64,000 bases of DNA from Perca fluviatilis (Eukaryota > Chordata > Actinopteri > Perciformes > Percidae). The translations under genes were made by a program, and so were the position numbers. The DNA lies in assembly GCF_010015445.1 (NCBI RefSeq), contig NC_053126.1, positions 19,589,169 through 19,653,168 of the forward strand, written 5' to 3'. Positions within the stretch are counted from its first letter, which is position 1; the number at the start of each line of letters is the position of its first letter. Shown here piece after piece: positions 1 through 13,907 of the stretch. The notes under the pieces were generated by a model. It saw nothing but the letters and a program-made list of their open reading frames with translations. It was not told the origin of the DNA and did no database searches.

Positions 1-600
1 CACAGCCACAACAGCCTGGCACCTCCTCCTCATGCTGGTCACCAGCCTGGTCACACACTGCTGTGGGATGGCATCCCGTTCTCCAACCAGCATTTGTCGC
101 AAGTCGGCCAACGTGGTTGTGTTGGTCACTCTGGTACGAACAGCACACCCAAGCTGATCCCACAAGTGTTCAATGGGGTTGAGGTCAGGACTGCTGGCAG
201 GCCATCCATCCTCTCCACTCCTACATTCTGGAGGTAGTCTCTGATAAACCCCGCCCTGTGGGGGCGAGCGTTGTCATCTTGGAGGATAGAGTTCGGTCCC
301 AGACTCTGGAGATATGGGATTGCCACTGGTTGCAGAATCTCATCTCTAAAGTGTCAATAGCAACAGCAAAATAAGCTGTGTGGCAATGGCAGAGAAGATT
401 TGGCAAATTTTTCATGGGCGCAACCCACATACTCTGCGCTGCTGCTCATCCCACATTAAATGCATGTTCCTTACAATTGGGGTACCATTTGAAAGGGAAC
501 TAAACAGGCTTTCCAAGGGTGTAATATTTATTGCCAAAAAGCATTGTTACCACAGAGAAATAATCTACCAAAACACAGATTTTCCTTACTTTTTGTGCTA
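1..600 (-). mobile_element. Tc1-like DNA transposon remnant, C-terminal transposase part
   Basis: Read on the minus strand, about 300 down to 1 encodes the C-terminal end of a Tc1/mariner-type transposase. Visible parts are the DDNARPHRA block (second catalytic Asp) and, after a frameshift near 215, the SPDLNPIEHLWD block holding the last acidic catalytic residue. It continues with a typical tail (RTRVTNTTTLADLRQ) to the window edge. The frame is broken, so this is a dead copy. The AT-rich stretch to about 600 may be the upstream part of the same insertion but shows no coding match. It lies in STAC2 intron 4. The left end of the element is outside the window. Confidence 0.8.
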
Positions 601-630
601 AGTTATAATATAATATAGTATATATAGATA

Positions 631-631
<1 letters not shown>

Positions 632-693
<62 letters not shown>
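632..693. repeat. (AT)n microsatellite
   Basis: An almost perfect run of alternating A and T. It explains the tyrosine/isoleucine reading frames seen here. Confidence 0.95.
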
Positions 694-697
<4 letters not shown>

Positions 698-953
698 TTT
701 TTTCACATACTTTCAGGGTGCAGACTGTCCACCAGCCTCCAAGAGAAGCTGAATTTGTTCTTCCTCTTTATATTTTCCCACTTCATGCTCCTCGGGTGTC
801 AAGTGAGATGGAGACAGTTCTGGTTTTATTACAGTGCATGCACAAGCACACAAAAATCTACAAAAAAACCAAAAGGCTAGACAAGAGCAACATCACAAAA
901 CAAAAGCACGTGGGACACATACATAACGATGCACATGTGCACTCACCCATAAA

Positions 954-958
<5 letters not shown>

Positions 959-1044
<86 letters not shown>
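959..1044. repeat. (CA)n microsatellite just downstream of STAC2 exon 4
   Basis: About 43 CA units. In the STAC2 transcript (minus strand) it is a (UG)n tract in intron 4 beginning about 29 nt after the exon 4 donor. Cysteine/valine and threonine/histidine frames here are artefacts. Confidence 0.95.
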
Positions 1045-1049
<5 letters not shown>

Positions 1050-1073
1050 ACACAGACACTCTGGTTTGCTCAC

Positions 1074-1458
1074 CTTGGCTTGGTTTAACTTCCTTGACGA
1101 CAGACAATTGGTCATTGACGAGCATCGGCGAGCTGAAGTTTCGCTTGAAAGCTCCAGACTAATGGAGGAGAACAGAAAGATTATTTTTAGTTTTTTTCTT
1201 GTTTATAGGCTGAGCTGATAGGGAACTGGCTCTATGTAGTGGTTTTAGGACATTCATGGAGTCATTTGAAAATTACTGAATCAGAAACACATCAAGACAC
1301 ACAGTATGGTGCACATGATGCAGGAAAAGAACTAATTTCTGACATCGAGTCACAAACCGAAGCAACGTGTAGCTCTCTTTGCTGCTAATTACGAACAATA
1401 AATTCACTTAACCACTTACTATTATGCACATGGCTAACACAAAGACATGGACATGTGA

Positions 1459-1533
<75 letters not shown>

Positions 1534-4500
1534 GATGTGGGTGCAATTTCGCACTCAGCTATCAGTTTGCCTTGACTTGCAAATGAGCCACTCAGTTTGT
1601 CATATTATGTAGATGAGAGAAACACTCTGTAAAGATACCCGGGTTCTGGTCCTATGATATTTTACCTTTCCCCTATCTCTCCCTCTTTGTCTTCTATCAA
1701 ACTGCACAGCCGTTTTGAATACAGTGCTCTTAAGAAGTGCTCTCAGAAGGTCTCGCATCTTGCTGCATGCTAATGTTCTGCACTAGAGGATGAACACAGA
1801 AGCTCTGTCTGGAAACACTCCCAATTTGCTGCCTGGTGCACTACACTCCCCAGGTCAAGAGGGTTCCAGTGTTTGTGTGTGTTTTTTTATTTAAACACTG
1901 TAGACTACTTACTGTAAGACTGTTTCATAAAACACATCAAACTAGAACTGCAAGCAGTTATGACATGGTCCAAGCCTCCTTGCGCCAGTTGCCCCCGACG
2001 ACCCGGGGAGCGCGCAAAAGCGGAACCCAAAGCGTAACGGTGGGGAGGCAAAGGTCAGGAAATATTGAGAGATGTGAGCTGCAAGGTCTGTGGTACATTG
2101 CTGTTGCAAATATCCCATTAACATTGATTGAGTAAAAGTGCCAAAACTGGTCTACGTTGACTATAGTGCCCCCTAATGGCCAATCCTCACCAAATTTGGT
2201 ACATAGCCTCAGAGAGGCATGCCAAACGAGCTTCACAAGTTTCATGTTGATAGCAATTACTACGGCTGAGAAACTGCAATCGCAAATGTCCCATTTGCAT
2301 GCATTGAGTTATTGGTACAGAGCATCGTACTGCTATGGTGAACAATAATCTAAAGTTTGTTGAAGATAGCATTTAATTTGGCAGAGATATGGTAAAGTTC
2401 ATGTTTGGTAGCTAGCTACAAACATTTGTTTGGTAGTACAATGCATATAGTTTAACGTAGCAAAATTATTTTAATAACTTTTGGTCAGGTCCATCTGGAG
2501 ATGATAAGTACCAGGTTTCATGCAGATCAGTCGCACGGCCTAGACGTGTTCGAAAAAGTTGGCTTTGAAAAAAAACTTTTGCAGAAATTGGCAAGGCCTA
2601 CATCATGTGATTCAGCTTAATTCAAGGAACACAGGGATGTAAGATTGTCTAATGTGCGATGTGTAATATGGGAGTTAAAGGCAAAAAGCATTATAGCGCC
2701 ACATGTGTAATTTTTGGTAGGTGAGGTCCATAAACCATTGTACACCTATCCTGTAAATTTAAAGTTGCGTGAATCCAAACATGGGTCCCATAGGCCACGC
2801 CCACTTTGACCAATCAGTACCCCACTGTAGGGTTGGCCTCAGGAGTGGCCCTAGATCGTACCCTCCAAATTTCGTAACAATCGGATGCGCCGTTTATGAG
2901 ATATAAACTCTTTGCACTTGTAGCGCCCCCTAGTGGCCAATTTTCGTAAAATGTGTGGGGGACCTCCAAAGGGTCATGGCAAACAAGAATCTAAAGTTTT
3001 GCATTGATAGCATTTATTTTGGTCGAGATATGGCAAGGCTGGTGTTTTCATACTTTCTAATTTGTTCGTCCGTAATTTGCGTAATTTTTATCCGATAGAA
3101 ATTCTCTCTTTTTGTCAGGTCGGTCTTGAGATGCTACTTACCAAGTTTCGTACAGATCGGTCGCACGGGCTAGGAGGAGTTCGGCAAAGTAGGTTTTCAA
3201 TAAATTGCGATTTTTCACGAAAAAACGTCTAGGCGGAAATGGGCGTGGCCTATATCAGTAGATTCAGTTGGATCCAGAGAACACAGGATATATGTTTTTT
3301 GAATGTGTGATATGCATTTTTTTCTGCTATAGTGCAGAATCAGTGGTGGATATGTGTACTTTTTGGAATCTGAGCAGTGTGTCCCATTCTGTACCCACCC
3401 CTGAAAGTTTCACCTGTGTAACTTGTAGGCTGCAGTATGACTTTTAACAAAAAACTGGGCGGAAAAATAAAAGATTTTGCGAAAACAATAGGGTTCCACA
3501 GCCCTGCTGAGGTTCCTACAGCCTCGGGCTTTGACCCCTAATTATTTTTAAAGTGCAGGTACAATTGTGCAGTCCAGGTTCATGGTAAAGTAACAATGGT
3601 AACAATGTTTCTGCTCAGGTTATTCAAATCATGATTGCTTGTTATTGATTGTCCGGGGAAATCAGAGAAATCGGAGGTTAGACTGGACTGAGCAGGAGAA
3701 CCTTGTGTTGTTAGATAAACACACTATCAGAGAGTTAGTTTGTTCTATGGTTTAGACATTGCGGCACATTTTTATTCACTTCAGCAATGCAAAAAAAGAT
3801 GTTGCTTCCTCTTTAGTCAAGATAAGTTGTTACTGAATGTATCTATTGTTTCCCTTATTTTAATTGATAAGGACTTTTTTGTAACATAATTTAAAGGTCC
3901 CATGGCATGAAAATGTAACTTTATGAGGTATTTTAACATTAATATGAGTTCCCCCAGCCTGCCTATGGTCCCCCAGTGGCTAGAAATGGCGATAGGTGTG
4001 AACCGAGCCCTGGGTATCCTGCTCCGCCTTTGAGAAAATGAAAGCTCAGATGGGCCGATCTGGAATCTTGCTCCTTATGAGGTCATAAGGAGCAAGATTA
4101 CCTCCCATTTCTCTGCTTTGCCCACCCAGAGAATTTGGCCCACCTATGAGAGAGAGACATCATGGCTTTCAAACGAGCAAAGTGGCAGTTGGTCAAGGCC
4201 CCTCTCTCCTCCTCAATAGCTACAGACACAGAAATGACACATCCTAAGGAAAGCTCATTGTGGGACTGGCTCTAGTGGCTGTAATTCTGCACCAAGGCTG
4301 AATTTCGGGAAAGAGACTTCAGATACAGTATTAGGGGACCACTAAGGTCTATATACAAGCATCCAAAGAGCACCATGTCATGGGACCTTTAAACTATTCT
4401 TTGTAGCCTCAAAAACGTACATGAGATCAAAAACACTCAAAAGGTTAGCTTAGCCTAGCTTAGCACAAATACTGGAAACAGGGGGAAACAGCTAGCCTGC

Positions 4501-6964
4501 TAACCTTCTGTCTGAAGGTAACAAAATCCGCATATCAGCAAATCTAAAAGGTAATCGCTTGTTTGTTTTATCCTTAAATTTGTCGTTTTGCTGGGGTTTG
4601 AGCTGGACAATTTCTTGGCTAGAAGCAGTTGCCAGGCAACTAGCAAAGACTGTCCCCAGCCAAGATAGAGTCTGGCACATAACCTCCCTAAAATGAAAAT
4701 GAATTTTTTGTTTTGACGGATATTGTTACGGGTTATGTAATTTTGTATGTAATTAGTGAACTTTAGGGGTGACAATATGCTGATTTTGTTTTCTTCAGAC
4801 AGAGCCAGGCTAGCTGTTTTCCTCTGTTTCCAGTTTTTGTGCTAAACTAAGCTAACCGCTGCTGGCTTATGGATGATTCCTTTAAGGATATCTCTTCTAA
4901 AATTTAATATAACTGACTATTTTCCTGAGATGCTTTATGCTATCATATAGAAATTATTTTTTTGGGATTTCTAGATTGTTGTGTTTGAAGAACTGGGTAG
5001 ACACCATGGCAGACATGAATTACCACACACACAAACTTCAAAAACAGGAAATCTAAATTACATTATTGCCCACACTGTCTGATGTGAAGTACATTGCATA
5101 CCATGTTGAAAAAAACTGCCAGTGTTATATATAAGGGCATCAAATCAAATCACAAAACCTCTGTGAGGGAATTCGCACCTTCCCTTGACACAGCTGCTGC
5201 GATAGTTCTGAGGTGCACCACAGGTGAGCAGCCATCTTACATGTTTTACACCGCAGGGCCTGTTTGGAGTTTCCTGCAGAGAGGGACAGAGATAAGAGAA
5301 TGGATGCAGAGGACACAGACACGGAGGCAGCTACTATAAAAGAAATACACAGCAGGCTGCAGATCTGCAAAAGGTAGAAAGTCCTAACAAAGCAATGTGG
5401 CCTTCAGATCATATGAGCAGGTTTCCCTCCGCTCAGGTAGAGAGTGTAATCAAGAGTTGTCCCAGTTTTATTAAGCTGGCACTGACACTAACAGCTTTAT
5501 AATCAACTGTTCCTCTTTCAAAACAACCTGGAGAGATTGGAAACCAGCAGGAGATATTTCAATCAAAATCGATTTGGCACTGAGTTTATCTTGCTATTTC
5601 ATCTTTGTTCTCAAGCACTTCAATGATAAAAGGCTCTGAATATTGAGATGTTTCTCCCTCATTTGTTAGGCAATGAGAAATCCTCTGTTGATTTTTTAAT
5701 GTTTTTAAAGGTTAAGGGGTTGATCCTACAAACAAAAGATTAATAGATTTATGGATTTGTTGTAGATGGGGATGACATTGCAAAAACAGTGATAAAACAA
5801 AAAGCATGGCTCAATGAAAACACTGCCTTTACTTTGAAGAGGAAAAATGGATTCTGCTTCATCAGCCTAACAAGGAGACAGATGCTGGACTGTGTTCAGG
5901 GACTGCAGAGGAGTAGGACTTGAGCGAGGTGATGCATTACACAAATAAACTCACAATGCATGCAGAATTTATACCAAAGGCGCAAAAGCAGAAGAGCAGG
6001 TTGGAGTCTGTGATCAATCATAGTGACAGGAAGTAGATTTCAGCAGTAATACTAGCATCAGCTAGTAGTTCATACAAGTGGCAAATTAGGGATGAGAGCA
6101 TTCACACATTTGCACCACAGAAATCCCTGTTGTAATCTAATGGTTTCTTCACAGATATAAACAGAGGGCGCTGCAGTGAAGACACAGTCCAATTCTAATA
6201 TTTAATTTTCCTTAAATGGAGTAGAAAAAAAAGTAATAATTTGAAAAGTCATTTGGGACTATTATGACGCTATTATGTTCATGCTACCATTACTGAAGGA
6301 GTAGTTTGACATTTTGGGAAATATATTCGCTTCCTGGTGGAGAGTTAGATGAGACGATTTTCTCATCTAACTCTCTGCAATAAAGTGAATACAGTAAGTG
6401 TATTTCCCAAAAGGTCGAACTTTTACTTTAAGGAGTTGTAGACTCCTAAATCCTGCTGTGGTGATAACACATTGTCCCTATATCTATAACAATGTTTAAT
6501 GTCTTAATATGTGATGTTCTCCAGTTTGCACTAGATGGGATGCCACATAAACAAACAGACAGGGAGGCCGGAAATCATGTGAAAACCAGTCCAGGGAGTA
6601 GATTGAGGACCTTACCCACTATCATGTGCTTGCAGTGCTGGCAGTTGGTGGGCTTGCGAAAGACATGGTCCTGGAAAGAGTGGGTAATCTGAGGTCGGGG
6701 CGGCTTGATGGGCAAAGATGGGGAAAGGCTGAGAGAGGGGGAGTGGGAGGAGATGGAGGGGTTGGGGCTGAGAGATGGTGAAATGGACGGTGAGCGGTCG
6801 CCGACGAGAGGAGAGCCAGGAAGCAGTGGAGGAGAAGGAGGCGGCAGGTCAGTGATGAAATCTTCAGGCAGGCGAGCATCGCTGTAGGACCTTTGGAAGA
6901 AGTTATCCACACTTTTGCTGCGCATGAGGGTCTTGAAGGACAGCGAGCGTTTTAGTCTCTGGAG

Positions 6965-7024
<60 letters not shown>

Positions 7025-10000
7025 AGAGACAGAGAATAAGAGGGTACACACAAGAATAAACACAAGATAAGCAAGAATGCAGCGACACATTTGGGAGCAA
7101 TAACAAATGTCCAATACACCCTCAGGGCATCACAGGCAATATTCTGGCATCCATAAACACAACACTCTGCTCTGATCTGTACACCATGGAGAAAGAGGGT
7201 GACTCATGAAATGCAATATCACCTCATATGGAAACAACACATTAAGAGCTAAGATACCTGTATGTTCCCTTCAATGAGACCAAACATATCTTTCGCACAG
7301 TCACATTTAATAGGGTAGCTTGTGCATTTGGCCCATGGTTAAACAAGATAAGCCACCCAGGGCCTTACATCAAGAACTGCTGCGTGTAAATGGTATTTTC
7401 TTGGTAGTGGTGGCAGGGGGGCTATTGTGAGGAAATGAAACAAGACAGTTTACACAGTGTTATCATCTATAAACAGCCTATCTCTAGGGTTCTTTATCTG
7501 ATGAAGTCTGCTCTTTGGACAGATTGATTGTGCCATAGGCTTGAACTACAGGGTCGTTGCATCCCTCCTCACATGCCTACAAGATCCAACAAGTTAAAAC
7601 TGCATGTACCCTCTCTCATGTGTATTGACATAACCAGCCATGCATGTATCTTGTAAGCTGCATTCAAACAGTATTCAATAATTGATGGTTGCTGCATTTC
7701 AAAAACAGAACAAGCATCTATCATTGATTGGCTAGATAAATGCATGTTTCCTGACGTTTCCCTCCGGCTCTGTGAACAGATGATGATGCTCGTTTTCCGA
7801 GGGATAGGCAGCCATTTGTTACTCTGACATGCAATGGTAGCAGGAGAGCAGTGTGAGGGCGTGGTTGTGTCGCAGGGGAAGAATGGATCAACACAGACAG
7901 ACAAACAGACAGATAATCAGCATGCCACAGACACTCTGCATGCACACTCTCTGCCTGTCTGCCTGTCTGCGCTTGCTCTCTGCTCAGTGCCAAACATAAT
8001 CACTTTACAGGGACATGCTGTTTACAGCTCTGCGTGTCTGGGAATAAGATATGAAAACAGTTTGTCTATTTGAGTCTGTGTGTGTGTTTGTGAGGCACAC
8101 ATGGAGGTAGAGCAAGATAAATAAAAGTCTATGTAACTGAGTGCATATGCTTCCTGTAAATCTCTATTAGACATTTCCCGTCATTAGATTACACTGATGA
8201 AGACAAGCCAAGCTAAGGTAACTAATACATTATATTGCTATTGTAGCTGTAGGTGCACAGAATGGTGTTATTCTATGTATATTGTCGCTAATAAAGTTGT
8301 AATTAACTTGATACAAACAGTCAACTCATGTCTTTGACTGTTGATTTCCAGTTTACCCTCTAGTTGAAGATTCAGAAATATTCAGTGTAATCTAAAAAAA
8401 ACTACCAGCAATCATTTATACCTATGGCAGTTCAAATAAAATGTGTCGTTACCTGCTCAGACCCAACCGACGCCAATACAACTCACTTGAGGGTATTTAT
8501 CAGGCTTCACAAAGCTCACTCTGGAGCAACAAAAGGCTTTTTTTACACCCTTTAAACAGACTTTAATGTGTAAAATCAGCAAACTAGTTTCTTTGACGTT
8601 GCCCAGAAAAATGGAGATTTCAACATCTGTCATTTTATTGTTTGATAACTTTGGGGTGGCAGTAGCTCAGTCCGTACGGACCAAAGTACGGAGTGCGGAC
8701 TGGTATCTGGAGAGATGCCAGTTCACCTCCTGGGCACTGAAAAGGTGCTCTTGAGCAAGGAACCGAACCCCCCCAACTGCTCAGGGCGCCTGTCCAGCAG
8801 TCGCAGCCCACTCACTCTGACATCTCTCCATTTGTGCATGTATAGGATCTGAGCATGTGTGTGTATTTCAGGCCTGTGTGTAGTGTGCTCTAACCAACAG
8901 AGTGTAAATTGTAATTTCCCCACTAAGGATTAATCAAAAAAAAAAAAAAGTAACTGGGCAAACTCCATCTGCAGATGAAGATAGTGTGATACAATCAAAA
9001 GATCCTGAAAGCGACAAATGGATGTTGTGGTGAGACTGTTTTGTCAACATTCATTTATACTTTATTATAGAGTGGTAATAATGCTCTAATGATCTCATGA
9101 CCCTTTGTGACACGCACTTTCTAAAAAGCCATCAATTCTGCAGTTAGAAATGTTAGTAAGTCATTAGTAAAGGCTCAGAGATTTCTCCTTCTCCAGTAAA
9201 TAATCTTGATGAATTGAAGAGCTAGATTAAGTTGGGCTGAAGGAGGATATACACCAGCCAAAAGGATTTTTCACAACCTGGCAACCCAAATGTTGTTTGT
9301 ATTACTGATTTATAAAACATTTAGAAACAATCTATTTGCCGTAGAAACCTATAAACACTTTATGAAGAATGCCTTATGAGAAGGTGGTATGCATTTTTTT
9401 AAATCATGTTTGTTAATGGTGCAACGCCTTGACACACATCTCCATGTTTTCATCACAGTCTTGAGCCGAGCTCTTTCAATCAGAGCAGATGAGTGCTGGT
9501 ATAGCAGCTTCGGCTAGCGCACATGTCTCAATTACAGCTAATCTAATCATCTGTCAGTGTGTGAGCCTAAAAAGCATTCCCGTTAGTTTCCATTTGAACA
9601 TTAGCTGAGGGCGTCATACTTCTGAGTTAGAGCCAGTGTGATACCACATTCAATTCGGGTCACATGTCATTTCTCTTAGCCCAGATTATACCCTGGTTGT
9701 GATGTACATTATGATCTAGGCCCATATGTTTTATTGATCCCCTGTAATTTAATGACAATTCCTGTCAAGAGAACTGCCTTTTTGAATCTCACTTCATGTT
9801 TTTACTAACTGCACTTCTTACAAGTACTAAGTGAAGCCTTTCATCTGCAGAAAATTAAACAAAAGAACAAAAAAGAAACATTTGGGATGAGTTCATCTTA
9901 CTTAAGTTTCTCTCTCAATAAATTATTTATATAATTCACAAATGACTCACAAGGCCATGCAAAATGCAAAACGTTGCCTAGACACGCACCTGCACAGTCA

Positions 10001-13000
10001 ATGTTCTTCAAGCAGCAACGATCTCACAGCTGCAGACCTGATTTTGACGAGCTGTCTCAGCGGATGGGTAAAAGCCCATAATTCTCACATCTTCGATCCA
10101 TATATAACAACTCCAACTTGTTCTCACATGTAGCCAACATAAATGTCCAAAATCAATGCTCCATAGAGGGACAGCAGGGTTTGGGCAGACATAATTCAAT
10201 AATATAGCTTTTATTTCATCCGAATATGTGGCTCTTCCTCCCTCCATCAGAATTTAGTGAGACCAGGGCCCACAGGGCTGAGATATATATGGGATGCTCC
10301 AGCCTGTCCAGAGGTCAAGAATGAGCAACAAAGGCATAGTCCCACTGGGAATGTGACCATAAATACAGCTTGTGGCCATAATATCTTTTAGTGTGGACTG
10401 TTTTGAATGATTCACCCAGGAGAGAACATTTCAAATGAAGGTTATCCAGTAATTCCAGCTGTTTCTTCGTTTAGAGGTTGTAAAGGTCAAAATATACACT
10501 CTCTCAGTGTGGAATCTGGTGAAAAGGTCTTGGTGGTAGGGTCTGCATCACCCAACTGTTGCATCTTTCTAAAAATCAACAGGCACATCACTAGAGTGGG
10601 CAGGTGTGCATGGGTGTTAAATTCTGTGCTAATTCTTCAACATTTCTCTTATTCTACTACTATCAGTGTTCACTCAAACCATGCCAATCACATTTGTGTA
10701 GTCAGCAGCAGCAGAGAAAAAGTGAAGCAGGAAATGGGTGAAAAAACAGCCACCGCAACGGATATACACACTCCATTCCACAGTTTTAAATACAGTATCA
10801 ATTCAAAAAAGAAAATATGAATGCAATATTTTACTGTGTAGCCTGTAATTTCCACTTTAAAATTCTCCCCTGCGTTGTGCCCCACCTTTGAGGCTAGTCA
10901 CTCTATAATTTATTTTCGACGTCACAGTGTCCGACCTCGTTCTAAGTGAGGATATTTCAGTCTCAAGAAGGATAACCCTGCTGTGAAAGACGCAGTTTCC
11001 TGGCTCAATCCAGTTCTACGTCAGTGGTTTCAGAGGAAATGATCATCCTGAGGTACCTGGTACATGATACAATTATTTACACCCTCACTGTGTGGCTTCA
11101 ATTGTTTTGGGCAGGTGATGTAAAACTTAAAGGAGGCAGGAAACAGGAAACTGTGACTAAATAGAGGTAAAAGGAACAGAAACATTTACACATACTAAAT
11201 CTCTGAGTACAGCATGCAAATAGCTTTAGTCTTTATCATACAACTATATTTTGTGAACCAGTTTTATGTCCCAACATTTCCCTTCTTGGCTAAAGTTTGT
11301 CATTGTCATGCTTGGCAGCCTGGCAAATTCCCTCATTGAATACGAGATAAGAGATGCATAATCACAGGCTGCTTCCACCATTCTGTCCCTATCACGCACA
11401 TGCGCACACACGCACACAATCAGGTGCTTGCTCATACACACAGACGTCTCTCCCCCTCTCTCTGATTGTTTAATGAAAGAGAAACTGTGTGAAATAGTAG
11501 CGTGGATTATAACCACTTCCCTCACTGGAGTGCAATTCCTAGACCCAACATTTAGCTAACCCCGCCATGCAGCTTTGCCCTGGCAACTCATCATCCACCC
11601 ATTTTTTACTCACCCAATCACCGTTCACACTAAACACCCCAAGCACAACACAATGTCAGTGTCTGACGAGGGGAGGAGGATGTTATTTCTGAGTGAGCAT
11701 CGGTGGTGACAAATGAATCTCCCTAACAGATATTTTTCTTCCCCTCCTCAGTGATACACAAATAGATACACAGCTAGTTATCTTTGTAGCTACTTGTAGC
11801 CTTCGAGTGTCCAGTATTTCAACAGCTCGCACCTTTCCCTGCAGTGTCACATCAATAAACATCACAGCAGTAAGGGTTTTACATTAATCGATGAGGACCA
11901 TGGCCCACTTCAGCCTCCCAGCTGCGACTTACTCCCCTGCTCGAGTCACTCAAGATCAGGTCATCTCCCTTCATCTGAAGACAATGTGAATTGATGGTTA
12001 ATGAAATGTGAAGTGACTTTAAAAGTGTGTGTGGCTTCAAAGATGTTGGGGGATGAACTTGTGCAATAACTGCATAGACACTAGAAATCATCAGTGTACC
12101 CTGTAGATCATTCGCAACACTTCAGCATTCACTATGCTGAGTGACTGTAGATGACTACAATTAACACTGTCCTGTGTAAAAAAGCACCAGATTGAAATAT
12201 CCCCTTTACAAAACAGCTAGACTTGGCCACAAACTGTTGTGGTTTACGATTACTTGTCACTTTGCTCTGGAGCTGCGGCAAGTTCTTATTTTCACACTTG
12301 AGGCAATTCCAGTCACCTTTTATCACTCAACCAGCTGTGTGGGTGTTTAAGTGCTCATATTGAGTGAAGAAGATTTGATGAAGAATCCAAAGGGGACACA
12401 TGAATGAATTGTGATGTTCTTGTCACACAGTTGGCAGGCTGACAAATGGGCCAATCAATTAAGTCCTTATATCTCTGCGTTCAGAGATTTTCCTGTGCAC
12501 TCATCTAAAAAAAAGAGGTTTACCTGCCCCTACATCACAAAGGGCTCCCAAAACATCACCAACCCTAAGAGATCAAACAGCACTGAACAAAGAACGACAC
12601 TATTTGCTGACGATTGCTGCTCAGACATCTCATCTGCTCCACCAATCACATTTTTGCCAGCCTTTACAGTAGACTATGATACATTGTTGGGAGCTAGAGA
12701 GAAAGTCCATGCTTCCTTTCCTCTTAATCCTCTGGCACCGTCAGGGAGCATCTGTTATCAGAGCAAGCTCCTTGTCATCCTTATAATTAAAAACACCATG
12801 GACACACAGCAATGTGTCTGATTAGATTCCTTCAAAAAATTAAACCCTGTGGCGTGTTTTTTTATTATTTCAGAAATGGTCTTGATTAAGTGTTTAAAAT
12901 AGATATGGGTGGAATATTGATGTAAAGGATTTTTAATATACTGGGACCACATCTGTACATGTAAGAGCCAAGCGGACATTAACTATAAGATTCTCCTACA

Positions 13001-13812
13001 AGATTCCTTAATAGACTCATATATGGTTGCAAATTCATGACTACTAGCTGTTTAGTTTAGATTACTTTGTGGTGTAAATGGTTTTGAAGTGGCTAAGATG
13101 GCCAATGATTCATGTGAATACTAATCAGTCCTGCTTGGCACAGAATATCGCCTTACTCTTCTTGGTAGCAGCTGGTGAGGAGTGGAGAACTGGAGTGGAC
13201 CACACTGAAGATAGCTCACTATAACTGCAGACTTTCCTGCTTCTCACAGAGGACAAGGTGCCACCTTGCTTCAAACATGTCCACAGCATGTGTGCGTTTG
13301 TGTGTGGGTGGCGAGAGGAGGCATGAGGTGGAGACAAACACTCAGCTGAGAGAAAGTTGTATCAAGTGTTTGGGCCTAATTAATCAAGTTTCCTAAAAGC
13401 CTTCCATTAAAAAGGCGGCATTGAGAAAGCTTTCACAGCTCCTGCACTTGAAATCTTTGTTTATACAGTCAAGTCAACAAATTGAATGGAATCATAAGGA
13501 CACTTTGTAAGGACACTTGAGGCTCGGGCAGGCCCACGCTGTAAAAGGGATCCAGTTCTGTGTATTAGGCACAAAACGCGCATATAAATAAATGTGGTCA
13601 TTTATCCTTATTGCAATAAACATTCTTGCTGCATACAGGAACAACTTATTTGACAGTGTGTGAGTGCAGCAGTGTGGGGGAAAATATGACAGTGATTCAG
13701 TAATCACCGAAAAAGCAAATAGCTCCAAAAATAAATCTGAAAGCATTAACTGTAACCATTCTTCTAATACACTGATTAAAATTCATATTATGAATTAACA
13801 GCACAAATCCCC

Positions 13813-13907
<95 letters not shown>

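Larger units (their letters stand above)
1159..5178. other. STAC2 intron 3, repeat-filled
   Basis: Non-coding. It holds the (GT)n run, an internally duplicated dispersed repeat (about 2140-3545), a TTAA-flanked MITE (3895-4388) and an inverted-repeat element (about 4443-4862), listed separately. I see no further STAC2 exon and no other gene. Confidence 0.75.

Noticed and set aside
1..330. A functional transposase gene
   Set aside because: The frame is broken between the two catalytic blocks and the N-terminal DNA-binding part is missing, so only a remnant is called.
718..1218. 166-codon plus-strand frame
   Set aside because: A third of it is the (CA)n microsatellite, and the rest is antisense to STAC2 exon 4, which has family support on the other strand.
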